NCBI RefSeq assembly: GCF_023509035.1
Contig: NZ_CP075583.1
Coordinates: 868,001 to 932,000 of the forward strand
Source: Janthinobacterium lividum
GTDB lineage: Bacteria; Pseudomonadota; Gammaproteobacteria; Burkholderiales; Burkholderiaceae_D
DNA length: 64,000 nt
Direction of reading: 5' to 3'
Shown here: positions 29,299 to 38,469 of the stretch, piece by piece
Layout: the number at the start of each line of letters is the position of its first letter
Position numbering within the stretch: the first letter of the stretch is position 1
The notes under the pieces: generated by a model
Databases searched by the model: none
What the model was told of the DNA's origin: nothing
Seen by the model: the letters and a program-made list of their open reading frames with translations, nothing else
Translations under genes and position numbers: made by a program

Positions 29299-30300
29299 TT
29301 AATTACCCAATTGCGCCTTGGTATAGAAGCCGTCGTCGACGAGAATGTTCACATTTGCCTTGGTCAGCGGCGTTGGTTTCAGCAGCACCGTGCTGACCTT
29401 TTTCAGGCCGTTGTCATAGCTGGAGTTGTAGGCCGGCTTTTCATTGCGCGCCAGCTGGATAGCCAGCTTGGCCGCCTCCGAAGCGATGGTTTTCAGGGGT
29501 TTGTAGACGGTCATCGACTGCGTGCCGGCGATGACGCGTTTCACCGCCGCCAGATCGGCGTCCTGGCCCGAGACCGGCACCTTGCCGGCCAGCTTTTGCG
29601 CGGCCAGGGCCTGGATGGCGCCGCCGGCCGTGCCGTCGTTCGAAGCGACGATGGCGTCGATCTTGTTGCCGTTGGCCGTCAGCGCGTTTTCCACGATGGA
29701 CAGCGCTTCGGTGGCGCTCCAATCCTTCACCCACTGCTGGCCGACGATCTTGATGTCGCCCTTGTCGATGAACGGTTTGAGCACCTTCATCTGGCCTTCG
29801 CGCAGCATCTTGGCATTGTTGTCGGTCGGCGAACCGCCCAGCAGGTAGTAATTGCCCTTCGGCTGCAGCTTGGTCACGCCTTCGGCCTGCATTTCGCCCA
29901 CTTTCTCGTTATCGAACGAGATATACGCGTCGATATCGGCGTTCAGGATCAGGCGGTCATACGACAGCACCTTGATGCCAGCCTTTTTCGCCTCCTTGAC
30001 GGTGTTGTTGAGGACAGTCGCGTTGAACGGCACGATCACCAGCACGTCCACGCCGCGCGAGATCAGGTTCTCGATCTGCGAAATCTGACGCTGTTCGCTG
30101 GCGTCTGCCGATTGCACGAACACCTTGGCGCCCTGCTTCTCGGCGGCGGCGATGAAGAAATCGCGGTCGCGCGTCCAGCGTTCCACGCGCAAATCGTCGA
30201 TGGAAAAACCGATCTTCGGGTTTTTCGCATCGGCCAGGGCGGCGCTGCTGCTCAATGCCAGCATGGCGGTCATGATGGCTGCACTGATGATCTTGTTCAT
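29299..30300 (-). CDS. xylF: D-xylose-binding periplasmic protein
   Basis: A 333-residue periplasmic binding protein with a signal peptide of about 23 residues (ending AALA). The mature part is XylF-like: KIGFSIDDLRVERWTRDRDFF, VQSADASEQRQISQIENLI, SYDRLILNADIDAYISFDN and NDGTAGGAIQAL. ATG 30300 follows AAGGAG. It is placed between the catabolic genes and xylGH in one operon. Confidence 0.94.
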   Translation of the reverse strand: MNKIISAAIMTAMLALSSSAALADAKNPKIGFSIDDLRVERWTRDRDFFIAAAEKQGAKVFVQSADASEQRQISQIENLISRGVDVLVIVPFNATVLNNTVKEAKKAGIKVLSYDRLILNADIDAYISFDNEKVGEMQAEGVTKLQPKGNYYLLGGSPTDNNAKMLREGQMKVLKPFIDKGDIKIVGQQWVKDWSATEALSIVENALTANGNKIDAIVASNDGTAGGAIQALAAQKLAGKVPVSGQDADLAAVKRVIAGTQSMTVYKPLKTIASEAAKLAIQLARNEKPAYNSSYDNGLKKVSTVLLKPTPLTKANVNILVDDGFYTKAQLGN

Positions 30301-30368
30301 TACGTGTCTCCTTGTTGGATTTTTTAACTACATTTTTTAACTGCGGGGTACAACGAACAACAAATAAA

Positions 30369-32156
30369 CTAGTGATTGTGGCGCGGCAGCGTTTGCCCCA
30401 CGGCGCGGTATTTCAGCGCCAGCTCCATGCAGGCGCCCGTTTCCAGCTGGCCCACGCTGGCGCGGTAGAGCTCCTGCCACGGCGTGGCGCTGTCGTTGAC
30501 GGGCGGCGGCAGTTCTTGCGCGCGGCGCGCCAGCTCAGAGGCGTCGACCAGCATGTCGCAGCGGCCCGCGTTCAAGTCTACGCGGATGATGTCGCCCGTG
30601 CGCAGCAGCGCCAGGCCGCCACCGACCGCGCTTTCCGGCGATGCGTTCAGAATCGACGGGCTGTCCGACGTGCCCGACTGGCGCCCGTCGCCCAGGGTCG
30701 GCAGGTTCAAAATGCCGGCCTTGAGGAGCGCATCGGGCGGCTGCATGTTGACCACTTCGGCCGAACCGGGCCAGCCGACGGGACCGGCGCCGCGCATGAC
30801 CAGCATGCAGCTGTCGTCAATCGCCAATGCCGGGTCATTGATGCGCGCGTGATAGTCAGATGAACCGTCAAAGACGATGGCGCGCGCTTCGAATACGCCT
30901 TCGCTGCCGGGACGCGATAGGTAGCGCTCGCGGAAAGCGGGCGAGATCACGCTGGTCTTCATGATGGCGAAGTCGAACAAATTGCCTTGCAAGGCCATGA
31001 AACCGGCCTTCTCCTTCAACGGCGCGGCAAACGGGCGGATCATCTCGCGGTCCGCGCTTTCACGGCCCGCCAGGTTCGCCGCCATGCTCTGGCCCGTGAC
31101 GGTGGGGCGCTGCGCGTGCAGCAAACCCGCCTCGAGCAACTCCCACATCACGGCCGGCACGCCGCCGGCGCGGTGGAAGCGCTCGCCCAGATACTTCCCT
31201 GCCGGCTGCATGTTCAGGAGCAGTGGCACGTCGTAGCCGTGTTCCATCCAGTCGCTCGAATGCAGTTCCACGCCCGCGTGGCGGGCCATGGCCATCAGGT
31301 GCGGCTGGGCGTTGGTGGAGCCGCCGATGGCCGCGTTGACGATGATGGCGTCCAGGAACGCTTCGCGCGTGAGGATGCGCGAAGGACGCACGTCCTCGAA
31401 CGCCATGCCGACGATACGGCGCCCCGTTTCGTAGGCGATCTGGCCCCGCTCGCGGTATGGCGCGGGGATGGCCGAGCAGCCCGTCAGGGACATGCCCAGC
31501 GCCTCGGCCAGCGCATTCATGGTCGATGCTGTGCCCATGGTGTTGCAGTGGCCGGCCGACGGCGCCGAGGCGGCGGCGATTTGCAGGAATTTGTCGTTGT
31601 CGATCAAGCCGGCGGACAGCTGGCGGCGGCCCTTCCAGATGGCGGCGCCGGAACCGACCAGTTCGCCGTCCATCCAGCCGTCGAGCATGGGGCCACCCGA
31701 CAGCACGATGGCGGGAATGTCCACCGTAGCGGCGGCCATCAGCTGGGCCGGCGTGGTCTTGTCGCAACCCGTGGTCAGCACCACGGCGTCGATCGGGTAG
31801 CCATGCAGGATTTCCACCAGACCCAGATACGCCAGGTTGCGGTCCAGCGCGGCCGTGGGACGGCGGCAGTTTTCAAAGATCGGGTGCAGCGGGAATTCCA
31901 TCGGGATGCCGCCGGCGTCGCGGATGCCGTCGCGCACGCGCTGGGCCAGTTCCAGGTGGATGCGGTTGCAGGGGCTGATATCGCTGCCGCTTTGCGCAAT
32001 GCCGATGATGGGCCGGCCCGAACGCAGCTCCTCGGCCGTGATGCCGTAGTTCATGAAGCGCTCCAGGTACAGCGCCGTCATGTCGATATGGTCGGGATTG
32101 TCGAACCAGTCCTGCGAGCGGAAGCGCCGCGCCTGGCGTTGGGCGGGAATGGTCAT
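30369..32156 (-). CDS. xylD: D-xylonate dehydratase (IlvD/Edd family)
   Basis: A 595-residue Fe-S dehydratase matching Caulobacter XylD, converting D-xylonate to 2-keto-3-deoxyxylonate. Probable cluster cysteines are C63 (SPCNRIH), C131 (TTGCDKTT) and C203 (AGHCNTMGT). Family segments ALYLERFMNYGIT and SIGGSTN-like NAAIGGSTNAQPH are present. ATG 32156 overlaps the xylB stop (ATGA). A longer open frame upstream is only Arg-rich sequence antisense to nothing functional and overlaps xylB, so it was not used. Confidence 0.92.
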   Translation of the reverse strand: MTIPAQRQARRFRSQDWFDNPDHIDMTALYLERFMNYGITAEELRSGRPIIGIAQSGSDISPCNRIHLELAQRVRDGIRDAGGIPMEFPLHPIFENCRRPTAALDRNLAYLGLVEILHGYPIDAVVLTTGCDKTTPAQLMAAATVDIPAIVLSGGPMLDGWMDGELVGSGAAIWKGRRQLSAGLIDNDKFLQIAAASAPSAGHCNTMGTASTMNALAEALGMSLTGCSAIPAPYRERGQIAYETGRRIVGMAFEDVRPSRILTREAFLDAIIVNAAIGGSTNAQPHLMAMARHAGVELHSSDWMEHGYDVPLLLNMQPAGKYLGERFHRAGGVPAVMWELLEAGLLHAQRPTVTGQSMAANLAGRESADREMIRPFAAPLKEKAGFMALQGNLFDFAIMKTSVISPAFRERYLSRPGSEGVFEARAIVFDGSSDYHARINDPALAIDDSCMLVMRGAGPVGWPGSAEVVNMQPPDALLKAGILNLPTLGDGRQSGTSDSPSILNASPESAVGGGLALLRTGDIIRVDLNAGRCDMLVDASELARRAQELPPPVNDSATPWQELYRASVGQLETGACMELALKYRAVGQTLPRHNH

Positions 32157-32920
32157 GCGCCGTACCAGCCTGCGTCGACGTAGTATTCGCGGCCGGCGCA
32201 CTTGGCCGCGTTGTCGGACGCGAGGAACAGCGCCAGCGCCGCCACGTCTTCCGGCTCCACGCGCGTCTGCAGGCATTGTCCCTGCAGGATCACGGCTTCC
32301 GCTTCCGGCGTATGCCACAGCCGCTCTTGGCGCGGCGTGCGCACGGCGCCGGGAATGATGCAGTTGACGCGGATGCCGTCGACACCCAGGTCGCGCGCCA
32401 GGCCGCGGGTCAAACCCTCGATGCCGGCTTTGGCCGTCATGTAGATCGACAGCCGGGCTTGCGCCAGGTGCCAGGAAATCGACCCCAGGTTGAGAATCAC
32501 GCCGCTGCCCTTGGCGCGCATGGCCGGTGCCACCGCCTGGGCGCAGAAATACTGGTGGCGCAGGTTGACGGCGATGCGCTCGTCCCAGTAGGCCGGCGTG
32601 ACGTCCTGCAGCTGGTGGCGGTCGTCGTTGGCCGCGTTGTTGACGAGGATATCCGTGGCGCCCGCGCTGTGTTCAATCTCGGCGAAGGTGGCGGCCAGGG
32701 CGCCCAGGTCCGTCAGGTCGCAATAGCGGAAAACGGGCGGCTGCGGCAAGTGCGCCAGCTGTTCCTGCAGCGCCAGCGACGCCTCGCGGGCGATGTCGAG
32801 AAAGGTGACGTGGGCGCCCTGGCGCGCGAACGCCTCGACGATGGCCACGCCGATGCCGGTGCCGCCGCCCGTGATGACGACGCGCTTGCCGGCCAGGCTG
32901 GGATAGATTGCGTGCTGCAT
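32153..32920 (-). CDS. xylB: D-xylose 1-dehydrogenase (SDR family)
   Basis: A 255-residue short-chain dehydrogenase, closely similar from memory to Caulobacter XylB (shared AIYPSL.GKRVVITGGG start, CDL, NNA.NDDRH, YWDERI.VNLRH, GSISWHL, GREYYVDAGW end). The NAD site is TGGGTGIG; catalytic Ser is in GSISWH, and YMTAKAG supplies Tyr and Lys. It oxidises D-xylose to xylonolactone. It is coupled to xylD and 27 nt downstream of xylX. Confidence 0.93.
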   Translation of the reverse strand: MQHAIYPSLAGKRVVITGGGTGIGVAIVEAFARQGAHVTFLDIAREASLALQEQLAHLPQPPVFRYCDLTDLGALAATFAEIEHSAGATDILVNNAANDDRHQLQDVTPAYWDERIAVNLRHQYFCAQAVAPAMRAKGSGVILNLGSISWHLAQARLSIYMTAKAGIEGLTRGLARDLGVDGIRVNCIIPGAVRTPRQERLWHTPEAEAVILQGQCLQTRVEPEDVAALALFLASDNAAKCAGREYYVDAGWYGA

Positions 32921-32947
32921 GGTGTCTCTCTTTTTAAGAAAATCGGA

Positions 32948-34108
32948 TCAAAGCAAACCGCGACGGGCCAGGTTCTGGTACAGCGCGCGCACGCCGAACG
33001 TCCAGGGAGGGATCGCATCGCAGCGCTGCACTTCGTTGACCAGCGCGCCCAGCGCGGCGCTGGCGATGGTGACCCGGTCGCCCAGGTGGTGCGTGAAGCC
33101 GCCGCCTTGCGCGGCGCGGTCTTTCACGGGCGAGAACATGGTGCCCAGGAACAGCATGAAGCCATCCGGATACTGGTGGTACTGGCCTGCCGTCTGGCGC
33201 ACCAGGTCGAGCGGGTCGCGGCTGATCTCGCGCATGAAGCTGGCGCCTTCGAGCACAAAGCCGTCGTCCGCGCCCTCGATCAGCAGCGACACTTCCGCCT
33301 GGCGCACGGTATCGAGCGTAAAGCCCTCGTCGAACAGGCGGATGAAGGGGCCGATGGCGCAGGAGCCGTTGTTATCCTTGGCCTTGCCCAGCAAGAGGGC
33401 GCTGCGCCCTTCGATGTCGCGCAGGTTGACGTCGTTGCCCAGGGAAGCCCCCAGCACCTCGCCGCGGCTGTTGACAGCCAGGACGATCTCCGGCTCCGGG
33501 TTGTTCCAGGCGGACGACGGCAGCAAGCCCACTTGCGCGCCGCAGCCCACCGACGACATCGGCTGCGCCTTGGTGAACACTTCCGCATCGGGGCCGATAC
33601 CCACTTCCATGTATTGCGACCAGGCGCCGCGCTGCTGCAGTTGCTGTTTCAGCCTCTGCGCCGCCTCCGAGCCGGGTTTTAATGCCGACAGGTCTCCGCC
33701 CAGGGTCATTTGCAGGGCGGCGCGCAGGCCCGCCGCGCGTGCCGCGTCGCCGCCCGCCTGTTCTTCGATCACCCGTTCGAGCAGGCTGACGGCGAAGGTC
33801 ACGCCGCAGGCCTTGACGGCCTGCAGGTCGCACGGTGCCAGCAGCAGCGGCTCGCCTGGCGGCGCGGCCAACGCCTGCTCCAGCAGCACCTGCACGGGCC
33901 CGAGCGCGATACCGGGCGCATGGCGGGCGATATCGAGCGCATCGCTGCGTTCGAACAGCTCGGCCACCGTCGCCACGGTCTGCGTGAGGTCGACCACCTC
34001 ACCGCCACGCACGGCGACGACGCAAGGGCCATCCCGCCAGATGCGGCCGATGAGGAGGGCCTGCGCCAGGTCGGCGGGCAACAGGGAGGCGGGAGAAATC
34101 GGCTGCAT
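32948..34108 (-). CDS. xylX: 2-keto-3-deoxyxylonate dehydratase (XylX/AraD1/GguC family)
   Basis: A 386-residue fumarylacetoacetate-hydrolase-fold protein, collinear with Caulobacter XylX: AVKACGVTFAVSLLERVIEE, WSQYMEVGIGPDAEVFTKAQ, WNNPEPEIVL, LGNDVNLRDIEGRSALLL, AKDNNGSCAIGPFIRLF and HQYPDGFMLFLGTMF. It converts 2-keto-3-deoxyxylonate to 2-oxoglutarate semialdehyde. It is the first gene of the eight-gene minus-strand xyl operon. The Agrobacterium homologue GguC belongs to a chvE-gguAB operon, and those genes lie divergent here. Confidence 0.92.
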   Translation of the reverse strand: MQPISPASLLPADLAQALLIGRIWRDGPCVVAVRGGEVVDLTQTVATVAELFERSDALDIARHAPGIALGPVQVLLEQALAAPPGEPLLLAPCDLQAVKACGVTFAVSLLERVIEEQAGGDAARAAGLRAALQMTLGGDLSALKPGSEAAQRLKQQLQQRGAWSQYMEVGIGPDAEVFTKAQPMSSVGCGAQVGLLPSSAWNNPEPEIVLAVNSRGEVLGASLGNDVNLRDIEGRSALLLGKAKDNNGSCAIGPFIRLFDEGFTLDTVRQAEVSLLIEGADDGFVLEGASFMREISRDPLDLVRQTAGQYHQYPDGFMLFLGTMFSPVKDRAAQGGGFTHHLGDRVTIASAALGALVNEVQRCDAIPPWTFGVRALYQNLARRGLL

Positions 34109-34483
34109 GGCAAGCTTTCAAAGGGTCGTGATGGGAAGGCAAATGGTCGAGTTCGGAGCGATTCTGCGCGCCGCCCTGTGTCGCCGCAATTACGAAAATC
34201 ACCAAATTGAGTGATGATTATTGGTATTGCAACGCACCAAAAAAGCCGTCAACCGGCCCCTGTTCCCGCCCTGTCCGCAGGCGGAAAGGGACGGCATGGC
34301 GCATTGCATCAATTGGCCCATTGATATCGTTTTGGATATCGCCGATGCGAAAAAAGTGATTGGTGAGGGATGGATGGACAAACTAGTATCAGCCGTGGCC
34401 TGCAATCGGCCATCCGCACGGAGCCCGCCCACTGGGACGACGGCCCTGGCACATTCAACTATCGAAGACGGTGGAGACCTGAA
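34109..34483. other. Divergent control region between xylX and chvE (375 nt)
   Basis: No gene seen. It should hold the promoters of both the xyl operon and chvE-gguAB. Visible elements are the ACCAA/TTGGT repeats at 34202-34241 nearer xylX (ACCAA, TTGGT, ACCAA) and the operator-like element B at 34319-34364 nearer chvE. I found no convincing -35/-10 pair. Confidence 0.6.
34319..34364 (+). promoter_or_regulatory. Operator-like element B upstream of chvE
   Basis: ATTGATATCGTTTTGGATAT within 34319-34340 is 18/22 identical to element A before dgoK. It contains two GATATC hexamers 6 nt apart. The box AAGTGATTGGT follows at 34354-34364, 13 nt downstream (9 nt at element A). It lies about 120-165 nt before chvE. 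A LysR-type or LacI-type site is possible, but the regulator is not identified. Confidence 0.55.
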
Positions 34484-35560
34484 ATGAAAACAACAATGAA
34501 AATGCTGACCGCGAGCCTGGCGCTGGCCATCTCCGGCATGGCAGTAATGCCCTTGGCAAGCGCCGCCGACAAGGGTGCGATCGGCATCTCGATGCCGACC
34601 AAGTCGTCCATGCGCTGGATCGCCGACGGCGACAACATGGTCAAGGTATTCAAGGAGCGCGGCTACAAGACGGACTTGCAGTTTGCCGACGACGATATCC
34701 CGAACCAGCTGGCGCAGGTGGAAAACATGATCACCAAGGGCGCCAAGGTGCTGGTGATCGCCGCCATCGACGGCACCACATTGTCGAACGTGCTGCAAAA
34801 GGCGGCCGACAAGGGTATCAAGGTCATTTCGTATGACCGTCTGATCCGCGGCACGAAAAACATCGATTACTACGCCACCTTCGACAACTTCCAGGTCGGC
34901 GTGCTGCAAGCGGGCTATATCGAATCGGCGCTGAAACTCAAGGAAGGCAAGGGTCCATTCAATATCGAACTGTTCGGCGGCTCGGCCGACGACAACAACG
35001 CGCACTTCTTCTACAACGGTGCACTGTCGGTCCTGAAACCGTACATCGACAGCGGCAAGCTGGTAGTCCGCTCGAAGCAGATGGGCATGGAAAAGGTCGC
35101 CACCCTGCGCTGGGACGGCGCCGTGGCGCAGGCGCGCATGGACAACCTGCTCAGCGCCTACTACGGCAATGCGCGTGTCGACGCGGTGCTGTCGCCGTAT
35201 GACGGCTTAAGCATCGGCATCCTGTCTTCGCTCAAGGGTGTCGGCTACGGCACGCCGAAACAGCCCTTCCCCGTCGTGACGGGCCAGGATGCGGAAATCC
35301 CGTCGGTGAAATCGATCATCCGCGGCGAACAGGCATCGACCGTGTTCAAGGACACGCGCGAACTGGCCAAGGTCACGGCGAACATGGTCGACGCGATGAT
35401 GAGCGGCAAGACGCCGACCGTCAACGATACCAAGACCTATAACAACGGCGTAAAAGTCGTGCCGTCCTACCTGTTGAAACCGGTCACCGTCGACAAGGCG
35501 AACTGGAAGCAGGTGCTCGTCACCGGCAGCGGCTACTACACGGAAGCGCAAGTGAAATAA
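34484..35560 (+). CDS. chvE: ChvE-type multiple monosaccharide-binding protein
   Basis: A 358-residue periplasmic sugar-binding protein with a signal peptide ending ASA at residue 27. The mature start [60 protein letters not shown] and [15 protein letters not shown] [20 protein letters not shown] match Agrobacterium ChvE, which binds galactose, glucose, arabinose and others. ATG 34484 follows GGAG at 34473-34476. A strong stem-loop follows the gene, then gguA. Confidence 0.93.
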   Translation: MKTTMKMLTASLALAISGMAVMPLASAADKGAIGISMPTKSSMRWIADGDNMVKVFKERGYKTDLQFADDDIPNQLAQVENMITKGAKVLVIAAIDGTTLSNVLQKAADKGIKVISYDRLIRGTKNIDYYATFDNFQVGVLQAGYIESALKLKEGKGPFNIELFGGSADDNNAHFFYNGALSVLKPYIDSGKLVVRSKQMGMEKVATLRWDGAVAQARMDNLLSAYYGNARVDAVLSPYDGLSIGILSSLKGVGYGTPKQPFPVVTGQDAEIPSVKSIIRGEQASTVFKDTRELAKVTANMVDAMMSGKTPTVNDTKTYNNGVKVVPSYLLKPVTVDKANWKQVLVTGSGYYTEAQVK

Positions 35561-35575
35561 GCATCCACGGTACTG

Positions 35576-35599
35576 AAGGCCCGGCGATGCCGGGCCTTT
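35576..35599 (+). terminator. Intercistronic stem-loop after chvE
   Basis: A 10-bp perfect stem (AAGGCCCGGC with GCCGGGCCTT) and a GAT loop lie 16 nt past the chvE stop. Only three T residues sit at its 3' base, so it probably lets part of transcription through to gguA while protecting chvE mRNA. Confidence 0.65.
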
Positions 35600-35671
35600 C
35601 GCTTCATGCACCATCAAGAACAAGACTGCCGCACGACCCGCCGACCAGCGCGGCCGTGCCAGAGAGGTTAT

Positions 35672-37213
35672 ATGACGAACACTATCCTGGAAATGCGCGG
35701 GATACGCAAAACATTCCCGGGCGTCGTTGCGCTCGACAATGTCAACCTGCGGGTGCGCAGCGGCGAGATCCACGCCATCGTCGGCGAAAACGGCGCCGGC
35801 AAATCGACTCTGATGAAAGTGCTGAGCGGCGTCTACGGCCATGGCAGCTATACGGGCGACATCGATTACCTGGGCCAGACGCGGCACTTCCGCGGCATCA
35901 AGGACAGCGAAGAAATCGGCATCATCATCATCCACCAGGAACTGGCGCTGGTGCCCCAGTTGTCGATCGCCGAGAATATCTTCCTCGGCAACGAACCATC
36001 CAGCATGGGCGTCATCGACTGGGAATACGCGCAAACGAAGACGCGCGAACTGCTGCACAAAGTCGGCCTGAAAGAGTCCCCGGACACCCTGATCACGAAC
36101 CTGGGCGTGGGCAAGCAGCAGCTGATCGAAATCGCCAAGGCGCTGTGCAAGGACGTCAAGCTGCTGATCCTCGACGAGCCGACGGCCAGCCTGAATGAAA
36201 GCGACAGCGCGGCCCTGCTCGACCTGCTGCTGGGCCTGAAAGCCCAGGGCATCGCCTCGATCCTGATTTCGCACAAGCTCAATGAAATTTCACGGGTCGC
36301 CGATGCCATCACGGTGCTGCGCGACGGGAACACGGTCGACAGTTTCGACTGCCGCATCGAAGCCGTCAGCGAAGACCGCATCATCGAAAAAATGGTCGGG
36401 CGCGAGATGGCCGACCGCTATCCGCCGCGCACGCCCACCATCGGCGAGACCATATTCGAAGTGCGCGACTGGCGTGTCTTCCATCCCGAGCATGCCGATC
36501 GCCCCGTCATCAAGGGCATCAATATGCACGCCAAAAAGGGCGAGATCATCGGCATCGCCGGCTTGATGGGCTCAGGGCGCACGGAACTGGCGATGAGCAT
36601 TTTCGGCCGCGCCTACGGCCAGCGCATCAGCGGCACGGTGCTCAAGAATGGCCAGGAAATCGACGTCAGCACCATCGGCAAGGCGATCGCCCACGGCCTC
36701 GCGTATGTCACGGAAGACCGCAAGGGCCTGGGCCTGATCCTTGAGGAAGACATCCAGAAGAACACCAGCCTGGCCAACCTGGACGCGATTTCAAAGCACA
36801 TGGTGATCGACGAGCAGCGTGAATTCGGCGTGGCCGAGGAGTTCCGCCGCAAGCTCAAGACCCGTTGCTCGAGCGTGGCACAGAAGGTGGTCAACCTGTC
36901 CGGCGGCAACCAGCAGAAAGTGGTGCTGGCGAAATGGCTGTTTTCGCGCCCCGACATCCTGATCCTCGATGAACCGAGCCGCGGCATCGACGTGGGCGCC
37001 AAGTACGAAATCTACAGCATCATCAGCGAGCTGGCCGCCGAAGGCAAATGCATCATCATGATTTCCTCGGAAATGCCGGAATTGCTGGGCATGTGCGACC
37101 GGATCTATGTCATGAACGAAGGCCGCTTCGCGGCAGAACTCAGCGCAGCAGAAGCATCGCAGGAGCGAATCATGCGCGCGATCGTTACACACGGAGAAAA
37201 CAATGGACAATAA
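35672..37213 (+). CDS. gguA: Sugar ABC transporter ATP-binding protein
   Basis: A 513-residue tandem ABC ATPase of the GguA/MmsA type. Domain 1 has GENGAGKST and [10 protein letters not shown]; domain 2 has [26 protein letters not shown] and [17 protein letters not shown] 35672 follows AGAGAGG. It ends 11 nt inside gguB, so the two are coupled. It energises import of ChvE-bound sugars. Confidence 0.93.
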   Translation: MTNTILEMRGIRKTFPGVVALDNVNLRVRSGEIHAIVGENGAGKSTLMKVLSGVYGHGSYTGDIDYLGQTRHFRGIKDSEEIGIIIIHQELALVPQLSIAENIFLGNEPSSMGVIDWEYAQTKTRELLHKVGLKESPDTLITNLGVGKQQLIEIAKALCKDVKLLILDEPTASLNESDSAALLDLLLGLKAQGIASILISHKLNEISRVADAITVLRDGNTVDSFDCRIEAVSEDRIIEKMVGREMADRYPPRTPTIGETIFEVRDWRVFHPEHADRPVIKGINMHAKKGEIIGIAGLMGSGRTELAMSIFGRAYGQRISGTVLKNGQEIDVSTIGKAIAHGLAYVTEDRKGLGLILEEDIQKNTSLANLDAISKHMVIDEQREFGVAEEFRRKLKTRCSSVAQKVVNLSGGNQQKVVLAKWLFSRPDILILDEPSRGIDVGAKYEIYSIISELAAEGKCIIMISSEMPELLGMCDRIYVMNEGRFAAELSAAEASQERIMRAIVTHGENNGQ

Positions 37214-38418
37214 ACTGACAGCGGGAACGGCGGCCGGCACGCCAGCGGCCGCGCCGGAAGCGAAAAGCTATGCCGGCTTTTTGAAGAACAATATGCGCGA
37301 CTACGGCATGCTGCTCTCTCCTGATCGTCATCATGGGCTTTTTCCAGTACATGACCGACGGCACCCTGATGCAGCCGCTCAACCTGACCAACCTGGTGCT
37401 GCAAAACAGCTACATCGTCATCATGGCGCTGGGCATGCTGATGGTCATCGTGGCCGGACATATCGATTTGTCCGTCGGCTCGGTGGTCGGCTTCGTCGGC
37501 GCGCTGGCGGCCGTCCTGATCGTCAACTACCACATGAATTTTGTCGCCGCCAGCATCATCTGCCTGATCGCCGGCGCCGTCATCGGCGGCGCGCAAGGGT
37601 ATTTTGTCGCCTTCTTCAAGATCCCGTCCTTCATCGTCACGCTGGCCGGCATGCTGGTGTTCAAGGGCCTGACCCTGGCGCTGCTGGCAGGCCAGTCGGT
37701 CGGCCCCTTCCCGGAAGGCTTCCAGATGCTCAGCTCGGGCTTCCTGCCCGACCCGTTCGGCGGCGAAAACCTGCGCGGCCTGTCGCTGCTGCTGGGCGTG
37801 ATCGCCGCTGCGGCGCTAATCATCACCTCGCTGCGCAGCCGCGCCAAGCAACTGAAGCACGGCATGGAAAACGAACCGCGCGCCTTTTTCCTGCTGAAAA
37901 ACGCGATTTTCGCCGCCGTGATGGTGTATTTCAGCTACCTGCTGGCGTCGTACCGCGGTTTCCCCAACGTGCTGGCCGTGATGTCGCTGCTCATCGTCGC
38001 CTATACCTTCATTACCAACCGCACCGTGATGGGCCGGCGCGTGTATGCCGTCGGCGGCAACGAGAAGGCGGCGCGCCTGTCCGGCATCAAGACGGAACGG
38101 GTCAGCTTCTACACCTTCGTCAACATGGGCATGCTGGCCGCGCTGGCCGGCCTGATCTTCGCGGCACGCCTGAACACGGCCACGCCCAAGGCCGGCACGG
38201 GATTCGAGCTGGACGTGATCGCCGCCTGCTTCATCGGCGGCGCCTCGGCCTCGGGCGGTGTGGGCAAGGTGATGGGAGCCGTCATCGGCGCCTTCATCAT
38301 GGGCGTGATGAACAACGGCATGTCCATCATGGGCATCGGCATCGACTACCAGCAGGTGATCAAGGGCCTGGTGCTGCTGGCAGCCGTCTTCATCGACGTC
38401 ATCAACAAGAACAAGTAG
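37203..38418 (+). CDS. gguB: Sugar ABC transporter permease, frameshifted near the N terminus
   Basis: A permease of the GguB/MmsB family, 404 residues once corrected. The first 36 residues ([20 protein letters not shown]...MRDYGMLLS) are in one frame; from [15 protein letters not shown] onward the protein is in another. CTGCTCTCTCCTGATC at 37311-37326 has one extra base, and the span is 1216 bp. The rest is intact: [39 protein letters not shown] and [19 protein letters not shown]. The break in a CT-rich run suggests sequencing error; an alternative internal start at 37333 would lose the first membrane segment. Confidence 0.87.
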
Positions 38419-38442
38419 ACCGGTTCGAGCCTTAGGGGGCTC

Positions 38443-38469
38443 AGGCCGGCGCTTGCGCCGGCCTTTTTT
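38443..38469 (+). terminator. Rho-independent terminator of chvE-gguAB
   Basis: GGCCGGCGC (38444-38452) and GCGCCGGCC (38455-38463) form a strong stem, followed by six T residues. It abuts the stop codon of the convergent FAD oxidoreductase gene. Confidence 0.85.
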
